A stretch of DNA of 64,000 bases from Trichopria drosophilae (GCA_030407085.1 CM059587.1:21673001-21737000); one strand, 5' to 3'. Shown: positions 48,803 to 60,645, numbered from the stretch's first letter. Notes: a model not told the origin generated them from the sequence alone. Made by a program: numbers and translations.

Positions 48803-49253
48803 TACACTCTAAATTTCTTAAAGTGAAAATTGAGCCCCTTTCTGCTACAAGTGACTTTTTTACCTGCTTTTAAATGGAAATCTTAGTTTATTAAAAGTAG
48901 ATAGAAACGTGTCACTCTAATAAAGTGAAATTTACAATTTAGAAATAGTGAAAAAGTCACCTTTAGCAGAAAGTGACTCAATTTTCACTTTAAGTAATTT
49001 ACACTGATAAAAAGATTTATTTGTCATAAAGAAGGCTTATTTAAATACGCTGGAAGAAACCATTTGTTAACAGTAAACAACTTTACGTAATAGTTAATTA
49101 ACATTTGTTAAGAGTAAAATACGTGTCTTAATTATTAAGAGATGTATTTTAACTATTAACTAAAGTTGTTTACTGTTAATAAATGGTTTCTTCCAGCGTA
49201 TTTAAATAAGCCTTTTTTACGACAAATAATTTTTTTTATCAGTGTAGAGTGTA
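48803..49253. mobile_element. Foldback MITE interrupted by a nested TA element
   Basis: The left terminus TACACTCTAAATTTCTTAAA has its reverse complement split at the right: CTTTAAGTAATTTA up to 49001, then GAGTGTA from 49247. The interruption is the element at 49002-49244 plus a duplicated TA. Arms also pair GTGACTTTTTTACC with a GTGAAAAAGTCACC-type motif, and TTTCTGC with GCAGAAA. Same family as 9093-9285. Confidence 0.88.
49002..49244. mobile_element. TA-bounded foldback MITE nested in 48803-49253
   Basis: CACTGATAAAAAGATTTATT at the left and AATAATTTTTTTTATCAGTG at the right are inverted. Pairing continues through AAGGCTTATTTAAATACGCT, GGAAGAAACCATTTGTTAAC and AACTTTA, leaving a small loop around 49110-49130. 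TA at 49000-49001 and at 49245-49246 is the target duplication. Arms are about 110 bp, nearly perfect, so the insertion is younger than its host element. Confidence 0.9.
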
Positions 49254-49913
49254 CTTTTCTTTTATCAACTTGGATTTTGATGCGTAATATTTGATTGAAA
49301 TTGAAGTGAGAAAAATTTTGTTACGAAATAGTTGTAGCACTGACTAGGCGAATGAACAATCTTTTCAAAAGAAGGGTGAGTTTATATTAGATGTAAATTG
49401 TCTACGTTATCAACTTAACATTGTGCACTGGTTATGGAAACGGCCTTTGATTAGCCTGACTGGAACAACCCAGAAGTTTTATCAACTACATACAACAATT
49501 GTTACGTCGTGGCAAGTAAGTAAATTGTATGCATACGCAAGGCAAGAGGTGCGTACATCTGGCCAGAGGAAGTTTCTACATTGCCCCGCGTGGTGGTGTC
49601 CTAGTACTTGTTTCACCCTATGTTCGTTTCCGTGGACAAGTGGTGCTATTTCTAACCACGAAGTATGACTTCTCCATATATATTCCGTGTAGCATTCTGG
49701 AGTTTCATTGTTTGATGCTTCGAATTTCTATTCCTTATTTGTATAAATGCTTTACAACCTCTAGTATACTTTCGGCTATTTATTATATAGCTGCGTTTGT
49801 TTCGCTTATTGGAGTTAATAGAAATATGATTTCTTCACCAGACTAAAAAAAATATTTGGTTACTGCATGTATGAGCGCAACTTAACCAATGATTTTTTAA
49901 ACTTTCTGTTTCC
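49254..49913. other. Spacer, partly GC-richer, nothing recognised
   Basis: Overlapping plus frames at 49423-49668 and 49529-49846 have no recognised domain. No transcript-type signal could be confirmed. Confidence 0.3.
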
Positions 49914-50514
49914 ACATTGAAAAAAATTCTTAGTTGATTTAACTACTTTTTAACTACTGAAAGTATTTCAATGGGTCCTCAACGGAATTTTATAGATTAT
50001 AGCTACAACCGACATTTTGGTAGTTAATTCTACCACATTTAAAAATATTTTTTAGAGTCTAACTACCTAGTATAATAAAAAGTATTCAACATGCTGGATC
50101 TATTTATTTTTAATTGAATTTTGCAGAACTTCATTTTTAGTTGATTTAACTTGTTTACGGTAGTAACTGCAATTTAGAAAATTTTCTTGAAACGTATCGA
50201 ACTACTCTGTGTACGTAAAAATTAATAATTAATAAACTAAGAATTTTTAATAATTTTAAACTAGGAATTGGCGGTTCCTTTTTCATTATATTAGTGCATG
50301 CCTTTTTGAGTTTTATGCATAGTATCGCGTTTCTAGATCTCCAATCATTCGGAATACTTTTTCGTTTACTGGGTAAATTATATTAACTTAAGTAAAAATA
50401 GTAAACTTAAAAACATCAACAAAGTTATACTAACAAAAAAACTATTTCTTTTAACTACTCTCAACTCAACTTCTCAATGGTAGTTGAATATGCGAAGTAA
50501 ATTTTTTTCAGTGT
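49914..50514. mobile_element. Diverged TIR element, about 0.6 kb
   Basis: The left end ACATTGAAAAAAATTCTTAG and right end GTAAATTTTTTTCAGTGT are inverted with mismatches. Subterminal words GTTGATTTAACTACT and AGTTGAATATGCGAAG are consistent with TAGTT-rich ends, and TTTAACTAC/GTAGTTAA words recur inside. No coding content. Flanking target duplication is unclear. Confidence 0.5.
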
Positions 50515-50638
50515 AAAGATCATCTATTTTCTTCCACAAGAAATTTACTTGCGGTAGATTACAAAGTCTCACATTTTGTGAGGTATTGTTGTATACTCAA
50601 ACTAATCGATTTTCTTTGCTGCGCTATTTTATTATCTT

Positions 50639-50788
50639 CACGGAAAAAATGAAATAGTTGGATTGACTACCTAAATAGCAAGATTAGGCATAACTACGTT
50701 TTTTAACATGGTTTTACTATTTATTTAGTATAGCTGTATCATATCCTACTATTTAATTAGTAGTTCCGATTATTTCATTTCTTGCGTG
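50639..50788. mobile_element. Small MITE, about 150 bp
   Basis: CACGGAAAAAATGAAATA at the left is inverted relative to TATTTCATTTCTTGCGTG at the right (16 of 18 positions). The interior has TAGTATAGCTG and TACTATTTAATTAGTAGT-type self-complementary words. Confidence 0.7.
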
Positions 50789-53130
50789 TTTATATATTCA
50801 ATATTTTTGAATTCGAAACCGTTATCAATTTTGTTTTACAAATATAATATTGGTTGTAAGGAATATAAGTATAAACCGTTTGTAGATAGTTATTATTGTT
50901 TAAAATATAAAAACATATTTATTTGTTGTTATGCTTTCTTTTCTTATTTATATTTAATCGTTTCAAATTAAAAATGTTCAGTAATCAAAGAGAGCCAAAA
51001 TTATATTGCTCGAATTATTTATTGACGTGAATTAATATTTGTAATCTTCATTCCTAAAAACGCTGTGGGGACCATTTAAAAAAAAATCAATTAATATTTT
51101 TGAAATGTTTTCCACCGTGTTAAATTGATGAATAGATTTCCAATCAGCTCAAAAACAAAAATATGGCGTTATCGCATAATTACTGATTTAGTATTTCAGT
51201 ACAGATTATTATTTCAGTACTTTTTTACGCGATTTGCTGTATTTTCGCTTAAAAAAATGCTAATACTAGTAAGACATATACATTTCTTAAAATCTTAATT
51301 GAGATACGTATTGAAGCGTGCAATTGCTTATATCGTAATAAAAATTGATAACAACAAAAAATTTGTTGAGAAACTTTGTGGCCTACTACTTTCAGCGTCA
51401 TGAAATAATTATCTGTCATATGAATAATTATGAATAACAATAAAATATCAATAACTTAGATGTAGACCGCAGAATTTTTTATTTTCTCACATTTGTGTTT
51501 ATCATATTACATCACATTTATCATTGAACACATTTACAGACCATTTGAAAACGGTTGCAGAGGAATACAACATGAAGCCAATACAGTGCCATTATTCGCA
51601 AACATAGAGACAAATGAAACACACTTTGTTGCAAACAAACAGATCTTTACAAGTACTTTTACATATACTTATTACGACTTAACAAAATAAACAATGCCTT
51701 CGAAGAAACATAGGTGATATTCCTACCGTGTAAGAATTTGCGAAACGAGCATCTAAAAAAATCCTTTTTTGTTAAGTTTTTTTTATTGTTTTTGGTATAA
51801 AGCAACAATGTACCAAAGAATTTGCATAAAAAAGTGTATTGTTAATATTCACAATTAATTTTTTTATCTTTTTTTTTTGTTATATACAACAAGAATTAAC
51901 GACGTTCGTAAATGTGCTACTATTGAAAATTTTATAATTATTTATGCAATAAAACGTGTTTTAATACACGAAGTAAAGTGTATTAAAGAAATTCCCGTTG
52001 GAAATTGATGTATTAGGCTAGACATTATTAGGAAAAATGATTTATAATATAAAGAAGATATCTATTTTTTTGGTGGCTAGTTTCACAAATACTTGCGCTA
52101 TACTTCAAAATTGATGAAGTCAACGATTTTCGACTGTTCTATCATTAATGTAAAACTTAAATTTCGGTACAATTTTCCGAACGCACCTTAAGACGTCGTG
52201 AATTGTTATACTTATTTACATTTACTAGACATTTGTGGAACAAATTATTTAAATCTAATATCCGTACATGTAATTCACTCATATACGCACAATACCACTT
52301 TGGCCCTTTGCACCTCAGCCGAAGGCACGCAACTAAATCTGAAACTCAACACTTGCAGTTCAGAGATACTTATCGCAATCATTCCAGCGCGTTTCATACG
52401 AAGAGCAATCAGCCATTTCAAGAAACGGTTGCTAATTATACAACAAAAAACTAACCAAAGGTCGATGTGCTTTAATAACTTTCTTATCTCGATGATTGAT
52501 ACGTGGTAAGTTTTAATGTAAAGTTTTTGGAAGTGCAAGTAAGTGCACCAATGTTAGTATTCACATATTAACATTGCATTCTAATTTTTGCGAGAGACAA
52601 TAATCTAAAATCAGGTGTTTGAAAAAGGTGAAAAAAATATCATATTTACTAACATTTTTTATATTTTTGGCGTACTGGGCGGAAAATAAAATACGAAGAC
52701 GCACATTGGCCGTTTTGACCAGGTGACTAGGTGGTAAAAGTTATCTAAAACCGTGTTCTAAGTTATTTACAGAATATTTGTAAAAAAAAAAACGTTGACA
52801 TTAGTAAATTTTCCTTCTATTCAAAATTACAAAAATGAAAATTCGAGATCGATTTGATCTTATTCAATTGTGTTTAGATGTGCTAACTAAAAAATGTAGA
52901 TTGACTGCGCAGTTTTACCAATTTAAATTTGTTTAAAACTTCTTCCTGATCTCCATATTATTTTAATAAAAATAGTTACAAATAATTATCAACATAATTC
53001 AATGTAGTTTGATTCCTCAAGAAATTTACTTTATACAATTTTTCTGAGTGCATTGTTAAAAATTTTATTAATAATGTTTATTTTTTCAAGAAACTCGTCA
53101 AAGGAAACAAAAGAATTTGTTTAGAACTGG
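50789..53130. other. AT-rich intergenic DNA, nothing recognised
   Basis: Frames at 50786-50971, 51249-51440, 51493-51690 and 52198-52538 have no recognisable domains and look like chance frames. No RNA gene or repeat supported. Confidence 0.35.
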
Positions 53131-53134
53131 TTAA

Positions 53135-54083
53135 CCCATTGAGTCACGCATTTTTCATGTTGTCCAATTTAGCTGAAAATTGTTACTCGGGTTTTTTTGG
53201 AGTCAATGATTACGAATCCGAGGTTAGTTTTACGAAATTCAAAATGTTTGATCCAATATGGCGGACAAAAATTTTAAATACAACTGTATTTGGACAAAAT
53301 TTGGTACTCTGTGGTTTTCAGGGTCGCTGATCACGAATCCGAGGTTAGATTTGTGAAATTCGAAATGGCACATGCGCGAGATGTGCTCTATGTAGCACTA
53401 AAATTAATATAAAACACAATTTATGTGCAAAGTGTTCAATTTTCCGTTGTGCTTCACATTTAAAAAAACTGTTTTATTCCATATAATAAATGAATAAATA
53501 AACATTAGTATGATTACATTTAAATATTACATATTTTTTTAAAAAAGTGTTAAAATTTAAAAATTTAAAAACTAAAAAATAAAAAAGGGACTTAAAATCG
53601 GTCTGAGGAACTTCCACGTAATGAGTCCTGGATGCCTTGGAAGCTTCTATGAAATAACGAATCCCAGCCCTTAGCCTCTATTCCAATATGTAATCCGAAT
53701 TAAATATTTCATAAATTTTGTCTAAAGTTACATTTAAAATTTTTGCCGCCATATTGGATTCGTCATTATGAATTTCAAAAAACGAACGCCGTATTCGTAA
53801 TCAGCGACACCACAAACGTTTATGAAAAAATGTTCAGAAAAAATAATGGGAGGTTTTCTTAAAACTGCATTTATTCGAGAAAAAGCTCATTTTTTAAACT
53901 TGTTTTGTTAATAACAATTATATTATTAGCAATAAAGGGGAAAATTGTTTTTAACGATTATTAGGGTCTATATAAGTAACAGGAAAAGATTTGATCAAAA
54001 TGGGTCTTAGATTTCACGAGAAAAACAGCAAAATCTATGTAAATGTAAGTGCGTCAACGTCTGTCCCACTGAGACGCAAAGGG
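53135..54083. mobile_element. TTAA-bounded piggyBac-like MITE, copy C
   Basis: TTAA (53131-53134) precedes CCCATTGAGTCACGCATTTT, and CTGAGACGCAAAGGG precedes TTAA (54084-54087). Terminal sequence AGTCACGCATTTTTC is shared in kind with copies A and B and with the right ends at 8201 and 30715. Modules: plus at about 53165-53265 and 53320-53375, minus at about 53740-53815. The interior is otherwise AT-rich without a transposase. Confidence 0.82.
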
Positions 54084-54087
54084 TTAA

Positions 54088-54941
54088 GATATAAATTCAA
54101 TTGGATAGAAATGTAAGAATTGTTAAAAATATTTGATTATTTTTAGGAAGAAAATTTCAGTAGTAAATATCAACTTAATGATTTATCAATTTCAACTTTT
54201 GCCACGAAAATATATTTTGCATGCCATTATTAATACTGTATATCTTAAATATTTAATAGAAAAATCTTTCCAAAACTTGATTTTAGGCTATGGCCCCTGC
54301 TTGATGTAATAGATATGTCAAAATATCGAAGGTTTAAAATACGAACACATACTTTCTATAACTAACTTTTACACGCTTCTTACATTAAAACATTGCATTA
54401 GTCTCGCAGGTGTAGTTTACAACAATAAACATTAGTTTACATTAAAGAATAATCTAAATGACACGTTAGTCTATGGCCAATTTTTTTATTCAGCTAAACA
54501 GTATTAATAAATACCTTTGTAAGCTTAAACTTATAGTTTTTTTACGGTTTACCTAAACTGTACTCCATTTTTACATTTTTAGGTTTGCTTTATGCTCCTT
54601 TAAAAGCCGCACGTTCGGTTTATTCTGTCACGCAGTATGTTCTGTTTCCACTATATCTGTCATGGTTTTTACTATATTAGTTATAAATTAAAAAAAAAAG
54701 TCGGAATGGAAATTTTCAGTATTCATTCAATGTGATATGATAATATCAATTCCTACTCCGGCTACTTAGGTGTTAAATGGAAATATTAGGTTTAAATGTC
54801 GTAGGAGAATTCCGTGGTTCATTAAAAAATCATTAAATTGTGAGATTATGAGTAGACATAGTGTAAACAAAACATGTAACTGTGGTTAGGTTTCTAAACG
54901 CCAAGTTTTTAGATTGATTCGCTGAATGATCGTGGTGCATT
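54088..54941. other. AT-rich DNA downstream of the chitin-binding gene
   Basis: This would be the 3' side of the minus-strand gene. The first minus-strand AATAAA found below the stop lies at 54619-54624 and could be its polyadenylation signal, giving a 3' UTR of about 300 bases. No other feature. Confidence 0.35.
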
Positions 54942-55288
54942 TCATTTACGCTTCACAAATATGTTCTCAAGAAGCTCTTTCGTTATAACTCGATGTGGCC
55001 TCGTAGGACTCTCCGTGGTCCTCTGATAAAGCCGGCTGTTGATTGCATAAAGTTTTGGACTAAGTTCGCATCTAACGTTAAACCACCAGTCACAGATGAA
55101 AACTGCTTGGTTAAATTGGGTGCCATTAGGGCACAGGAATGTTGCTTGCCGTCCATCGATGTCGCAATAGTGCCACGCTTGGCACCTAGTTTCGACGTCT
55201 GCGAAAAAACCAGGATACGGCTGCTCGTCGCAGTAGAAATTCGTGTAAGGTACCTTCCCCAAAACCGGATAATCCGTGCCTGCTCGAC
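54942..55288 (-). CDS. Chitin-binding (CBM14) cuticle protein, terminal exon
   Basis: The protein product would bind chitin in the cuticle or another extracellular matrix; it resembles the CPAP1 family (cuticular proteins analogous to peritrophins, one domain). The exon translates to about 114 residues. Six cysteines fall at spacings 15-5-10-12-7, the pattern of the peritrophin-A/CBM14 domain, starting at FYCDEQ and including CQAWHYC, FLCPNG, CDWWFNVRC with the conserved aromatics. A short charged tail ending FVKRK follows the domain, then TGA. The acceptor TTTTATTCTAG lies at about 55289-55299, so residues upstream in the open frame are intronic and the in-frame Met at 55328 is not the start. 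The signal-peptide exon must lie at higher coordinates and I could not identify it, so the gene is partial. The best-supported coding sequence here; exact orthologue not assigned. Confidence 0.88.
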
Positions 55289-56039
55289 CTAGAATAAAAC
55301 CAAACATTGGAATCCGAAAATATTTCATGAGAATAGATTTTAACCAAACATAAATAATTGTCTAGGATTATTCCCTTGAAATACTAAATGTACGATATTG
55401 TATATTAGAATAGGCTAGTCTATTGCTGGAGACCAAAGTTGCTGAATATTTCCGAAGAATCTTGAATCAACAAGCAGATTTTAAATGTAGACTAATATTA
55501 CCGTAAACTTGAAAAATGTCTCAACTTTTCATACCTTTTACGTCAAAAGCAAATGTTTTATATATCCGCTAAGAAAATTGTTAAATTTAAAAAATATTAT
55601 GTTCGCTGTTTGATCGTATATTAATAGTAAACAACACCCCATATTATTATTAGGAAGCATTGTTTTTTGTGACAAAATCCGTCACCTTCGCAACATCTAA
55701 ATCGCAGGAAAAATGTCATATGTCCATTTGACGTTTGCCGTTTTCAAAACGATTGTGTACAAAAAACTACTTTTAGTCATTTACACTACAGTGAATGATT
55801 GTGTGATCTTGTATGTATTAAGTATTTAGGGTCTACTTCCATAAAAAACCACCCCGCTTTATGATTTTTCGCAAGTATCGCGTAAAATACTCAACATTTC
55901 GAAAAATTCTTCAAATAAAAGTTGTATGCGTTTGGCATTGTTGTTAGGGATAGGCAGAGTTCTCACTGATTAGGTTAGGTTAGTTTTAGAGCACGCAGAA
56001 AACCGAAAACAATAAAACCAATCTATCATTACTACTTTT
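55289..56039. other. Presumed intron of the chitin-binding gene
   Basis: The acceptor-side sequence TTTTATTCTAG on the minus strand abuts the exon. The remainder is AT-rich with no second exon recognised. A short (TTAGG)2 run lies at 55970-55983. Confidence 0.5.
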
Positions 56040-56370
56040 CAATGGATTAAATTATGCGAATAATATTCTTTTCGATATACTATGCGTAAAATGTGATTTT
56101 ACGCACTGTTTTTAGTGCGTAAAATACGATTTTACGCACTACTGCTGACCGGGGCTCTCTCGTGCTGTCCGGCTGCGCCGCGGTCATCACACGTGCGTAA
56201 CATCATATTTGACCCACAAAAAACGGCGCACAAATTTTACGCATAGTATATCGAAAAATATCGTTCGGCACGCGTGCGTAAGAATTCGATTTTACGCACC
56301 GCCCTATCTAATCGCATGTTAAAAACGGTACGTAAAATCGTATTTTACGCACTAGTATCGAAAAATACTA
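56040..56370. repeat. Cluster of TGCGTAAAAT palindromic words
   Basis: GTGCGTAAAATACGATTTTA followed by CGCAC and many variants (ATTTTACGCAC, TGCGTAAAAT, GTACGTAAAATCG) occur about ten times on both strands. A larger foldback pairs CGATATACTATGCGTAAAA (about 56073) with TTTTACGCATAGTATATCG (about 56237). The middle (about 56145-56200) is GC-rich. Its nature is unknown; it could be a MITE with subterminal palindromes or a protein-binding array. Confidence 0.7.
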
Positions 56371-57649
56371 TAGTATTTTGCAGTCTTTTCGATTTTTCTC
56401 AAAATGCATAAAACATAAAATGTGTATTTTGATCACATCTACAACTTTTATTAATTTAATTTTTCGACATTTTGGGTATTTTATGAGATAATTGCAAAAA
56501 ACTATAAATTATGGTGTTTTTTTAAGGTTTTCGCCATGAAAATAAAATTTGCGCCAATTTTCATTTTGGTAATCAGCACCCCGAAATACGTAAGTATACC
56601 AATGTACTTTAAAATCGGTTGGGTGGCTTTTTCGGAAGTTTATCCAGTATTTGTTCTAAAATATTTATTTCAAAAATAAATGTAATATTGTATGAACGTG
56701 TAAAACGTATAATATAAATAAAAGTTATATGAATATAAGTTTTAATAGAATTTATTTACTTAATTAATGTACAATAATTTTGACTTACAACCTACGAATG
56801 AAAATTGTGATTCAAATTATAGACTGGAGAAATTTATAAACGAAACCTAATTTGTTAGGCTATTCACAGCCTATTGCAAAAGGAGCATTAATTAATTTTT
56901 TGTCAATCCTTGTCATAAATAAACTTTATTAATGACAAACAAATGTTTCAAACACCGGGGGTACTGGTGGAGGGGGTAAAGCATTAAAATGAAAAGGGAA
57001 AAACATTATGTATTCCCCATTTAATGGATTTTCTCGTTTTTTAATGCACTAATCGTTTTTAATACTTAAAAGAAGCATACTGTAGTGTTTTCAAAACTTT
57101 TTAATGATAGGAAGGTACTGTTAGAGGGGCTAACTGATGATAAAGACAGGTAAAGATTTTTTTATACGGCTGCTACTAATGCTCTGTCACGGTAGACCGT
57201 AGTAGCAACAATAACCACTTTAAGTACATTAATTTGATATCTACACGACCACGGGACTGAAAAGCCCTATGGGAGGCTATTGTTTGTTTGCTTGTTTGTT
57301 TGTTTCTTTCTTTCGTATTTATTATGGCATAGATATCAAACTTTTTAGCCAATCAAGCGTAAGAATACAAGAATACACTTCAAAAAATAATTACAGAGAT
57401 TACATCAAACTTATTTTCTATAGACTAATAGCCAATCATAATGTAACTGAAAACAAGCAAAAACTAATGAAATTAGTGTAAACTCGGTAATGTAGAGAAA
57501 AATGTGAAAGTCGCCTATTTGGAGACGAATTTCGAAGAAATGAACTAAACCGAACGATGTAGCTCCAAACATTTTGGAGACTCCCTCCCATGAAGCTGTA
57601 TTCTTCAAGGCTTTTCTCCTCGATTTCACCTGTTACACCCCGTTGATAT
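56371..57649. other. AT-rich DNA, nothing recognised
   Basis: A TTGTTTGC/TTGTTTG simple stretch occurs at about 57278-57305. GTCATAAATAAACTTTATTA and AATGACAAACAAATGTT at about 56913-56950 resemble 46373-46412, a possible small dispersed repeat. No gene. Confidence 0.35.
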
Positions 57650-58700
57650 TGCGCGATTTATAAGAAAAGGAGAACGGAAGGGGAAGCCGCTCGAGAATTG
57701 GCATTGTGGTGGGAGGCACAAGGTGCTCGACACGCTGCTAAGCGGGTTAGTTCGTTGGACACAAGAGAGCACCCGCGGAAAATAGGACAGTACCTACCCC
57801 GTGGACACCCAGCGAGAGCGGTTCGACTGTGTGCATATGTATATATGTTTTCTGAGATATCATCTACGAAAAGATCTTAAATTGTAAGTGTATTATAACG
57901 TTGAGTTTGAATAATATATTTATTTTTATAGAACCACTTTCCTTCGTGTACTTTGGAAATATGTTGTTGCTGGTAACTTGACTAGTCGTGATGTTAATTT
58001 TGAAGGGACCCAAGAGTTAAAGACGTGCACTCCACTGAGCACCGCGTTTCCGCTTGTGTTAATCGCGTTACGCAAAATTATCGATAATGACGTGTCTATA
58101 ACTAACGGTGACTAAGTAAGAGTGCGGAGGCACGGTGAGGGCGGGCATCAGGGCGCCGGAAGACGAAACAAGGGTGGAGAATTGAGCAAAGCCAGAGCGG
58201 GTTCGATGATCGGTCAAAGGCCTCTCTATCCGCTATTATAGCTAAGTTACGTCTATTAGACACAAAATCGCCGACGTAGTCTCTAGCTGATTGTGGCTCA
58301 TGATGCAGCCTCTCGCCCCAGCATCTAGAGACTGCCGGAAACAATGCGTGGATTTTACGGTTATCGACGTTTGCCTGTCAAAAGCAGGATAGCTGCTTGC
58401 CTTGGCTCTACTTAAACATACAACACACGCAGGTGCCGATCTGCGAGGAGGTAACGATCTTGCATCTGCCGGGTGTGCACAAGTCAAAGTTCTCGCGGAA
58501 CTTGGAATTAGCGATCGGGTTATCTTATCCGCGAGCATCTCACCTCGCGCAAGTCTACCGGTAATTACTCGACTCGCCTTGCAAAAGGGTAAATCATCAC
58601 AGTTGTTTCCCCCGAAGATGCACGTGCGAAATGGTGCACGCCTGTAAACTCGACTGGCCAAATTGGTACTGGAAATGAGTTCTTGATTTAACTGCCTTCA
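57650..58700. other. GC/CpG-richer block, candidate regulatory or exonic DNA
   Basis: Mixed GC-rich composition. Frames open on both strands over 58102-58661 (139 codons minus; 81 codons plus) have no recognisable domain. The block 57701-57743 is similar to 26722-26764. It may be the promoter/5' region of a neighbouring gene, but no start or splice structure is convincing. Confidence 0.25.
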
Positions 58701-60111
58701 AAACGACTGAGGTAAAACGTCTTGCCTTTACAAGCTCGAAAATGAGTAATAACACACAAATAAGGTTTGGTTTAAAATTAAGACCATTCAGTTCGCTTGT
58801 TTTCAGGTTAGGAAATACATACGGTTACAACAAATACGGGCGAGAACTTTTAAAAATGGTTGGTTTATGCTACAGTAGAACTTGAATGTATTGTCCTTCA
58901 CTTTGTTAGCGCCTTCACATTATTAGCGAGATTCCCTTCACGCAGATAAGGTTAGTTCTTCCTCCCTCTTTCGTAATTTCAGTGTCGTTCCTATTGTGTT
59001 GGCTGCAAGGGGCGCAAGAAACGATGCGCATTTGTCGGACAACAAAGTGCAGGGCAAAACCCCGAGTAGGACAATAAAAGAAAGTTCTACTGTGCTTTTT
59101 TTTACCGATTTACAGATCGAAGATTACTATGTCCATGTGCCATTAATCTTGGTAACAGGCACTTCTTTACAAGGTTTTAAAAGACAAGAGATGTTTGGCA
59201 ATACTGATTAACAATTTGAAGTTAATTTTCAAAATTTTGAATATCAAATCCTATATGAAATTTTCTACTGTTATACTCATTTTTCATCTCTTTAAATAGT
59301 AGTAGATTAAGAATTAAGCGAAGTATGAAACTAAACGTGAAAGTTTATTTTCTTAATTAATTAATTATAAATAGGTGATTTTTACAAGCGAAAAAATCCG
59401 CTGAGTTGTTTCTTTTTTAAGTAATGAGGATGTTGTCGTTTATGTTTTTATTATTGAATATATTATAAATTATTGACCGTTAGAAATGTAAATCTTTATA
59501 AAAATATAATTATCGGTTATTGCGGTCGATGGACTAATTAAAAATAAAATAAAAACAAAAATAAAAACAAACTACAAATCTAAACATTGGGGTTCTGATG
59601 AAAGCCTCCGAATATGTGAAAGGAAAGTTGCACAAGCCAGATTTTGTGTTTTTGCCCGCTACGGAATCATCGATTTACAGAACTGCTTGAATATGTAAAT
59701 TTAAGGATTTAACTAACAATGGATTCTGTGTTCCTCTAGTGACAAAATAATAAATAATGTATATTCCAGATACACGTCGGAATATATAGGAAATTAAAAT
59801 CTTTTTATTAATTTCGAAAATATATTTCGGCACATATATCAAATACGATTTTACCATTGATTTTCCTAATATTGTAAAAGTGATAAAAATATTGTTGTTG
59901 AACAGTAACTACAATAAAACAAATTAAATTAACATGCAAAGGAGACACATATTTCGAAATGTTACCCAAATTTAAGGAAAAAAGTGAATTAAATAAGCAA
60001 CGGCGTGGAAAACTTTCAGATTGAGCATGCATGTCGATCTTGAGGTAGGGAGCGTCCAACAACGAATATTATTCCAAAAATGGGATTTTTAAAAATTTGT
60101 TTTTTTTCAAA
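58701..60111. other. AT-rich DNA, nothing recognised
   Basis: Frames of 60-84 codons here have no domain. No repeat with clear ends. Confidence 0.35.
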
Positions 60112-60641
60112 CCCTTCAACGCCCGACTTTTTCAGAACAGTCGGATTCGTTTGAAACATGTTACTCGGGGATTTTTGTGATCGCTGATTACGAATCTGAT
60201 ATCAGTTTTTCAAAATTCAAAATGGCGGATCCAATATGGCGGACTAATTTTTGCAAATTGGTCAGATTAGAGTAACAACTTTCAAACGAATCCGACAAGT
60301 TTAAAAAATTTGTCCGCCATTTTGAATTTTGAAAAACTGATTCCAGATTCGTAATCAGCGACTCCAAAAACCCCTGAGTAGTCATTTTCATTAGCTTAAC
60401 TTTATTCAATTTTTGATTTTCTGTTTTTTTTTTTGTAAATCTTGCCACAAAATTTTTTTTTTATTAGTGTAATAATTAAAAAAATGTTAATTTTTTATTG
60501 CAATATAAATTTTTTTTCCCAAAGTAGGATAAATTTGTAGGTGTTGGGTATTTGGAAACCGAAAATATTCCAATTTTTGTGAAAGTTATGAAGGTTTGAA
60601 GTCAAAAGTGGTTTCGATCGAAACCGCTGGGCGTTAAAGGG
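60112..60641. mobile_element. TTAA-bounded piggyBac-like MITE, copy D
   Basis: The left end CCCTTCAACGCCCG follows TCAA (a decayed TTAA); the right end GGGCGTTAAAGGG precedes TTAA (60642-60645). Plus-oriented module at about 60165-60250 (GTGATCGCTGATTACGAATC, CAAAATGGCGGATCCAAT), minus-oriented module at about 60308-60380. The terminal sequence differs from A/B (AACGCCC in place of CAGTCAC), so this is a related subfamily. The 86-codon minus frame inside (60188-60448) is module-derived. Confidence 0.78.
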
Positions 60642-60645
60642 TTAA

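Noticed and set aside
55970..55983. (TTAGG)2 run, the insect telomere unit
   Set aside because: Two and a half units only; expected by chance and not evidence of an interstitial telomere.
58242..58661. 139-codon minus-strand frame
   Set aside because: GC-rich context, no domain, overlapped by other open frames.
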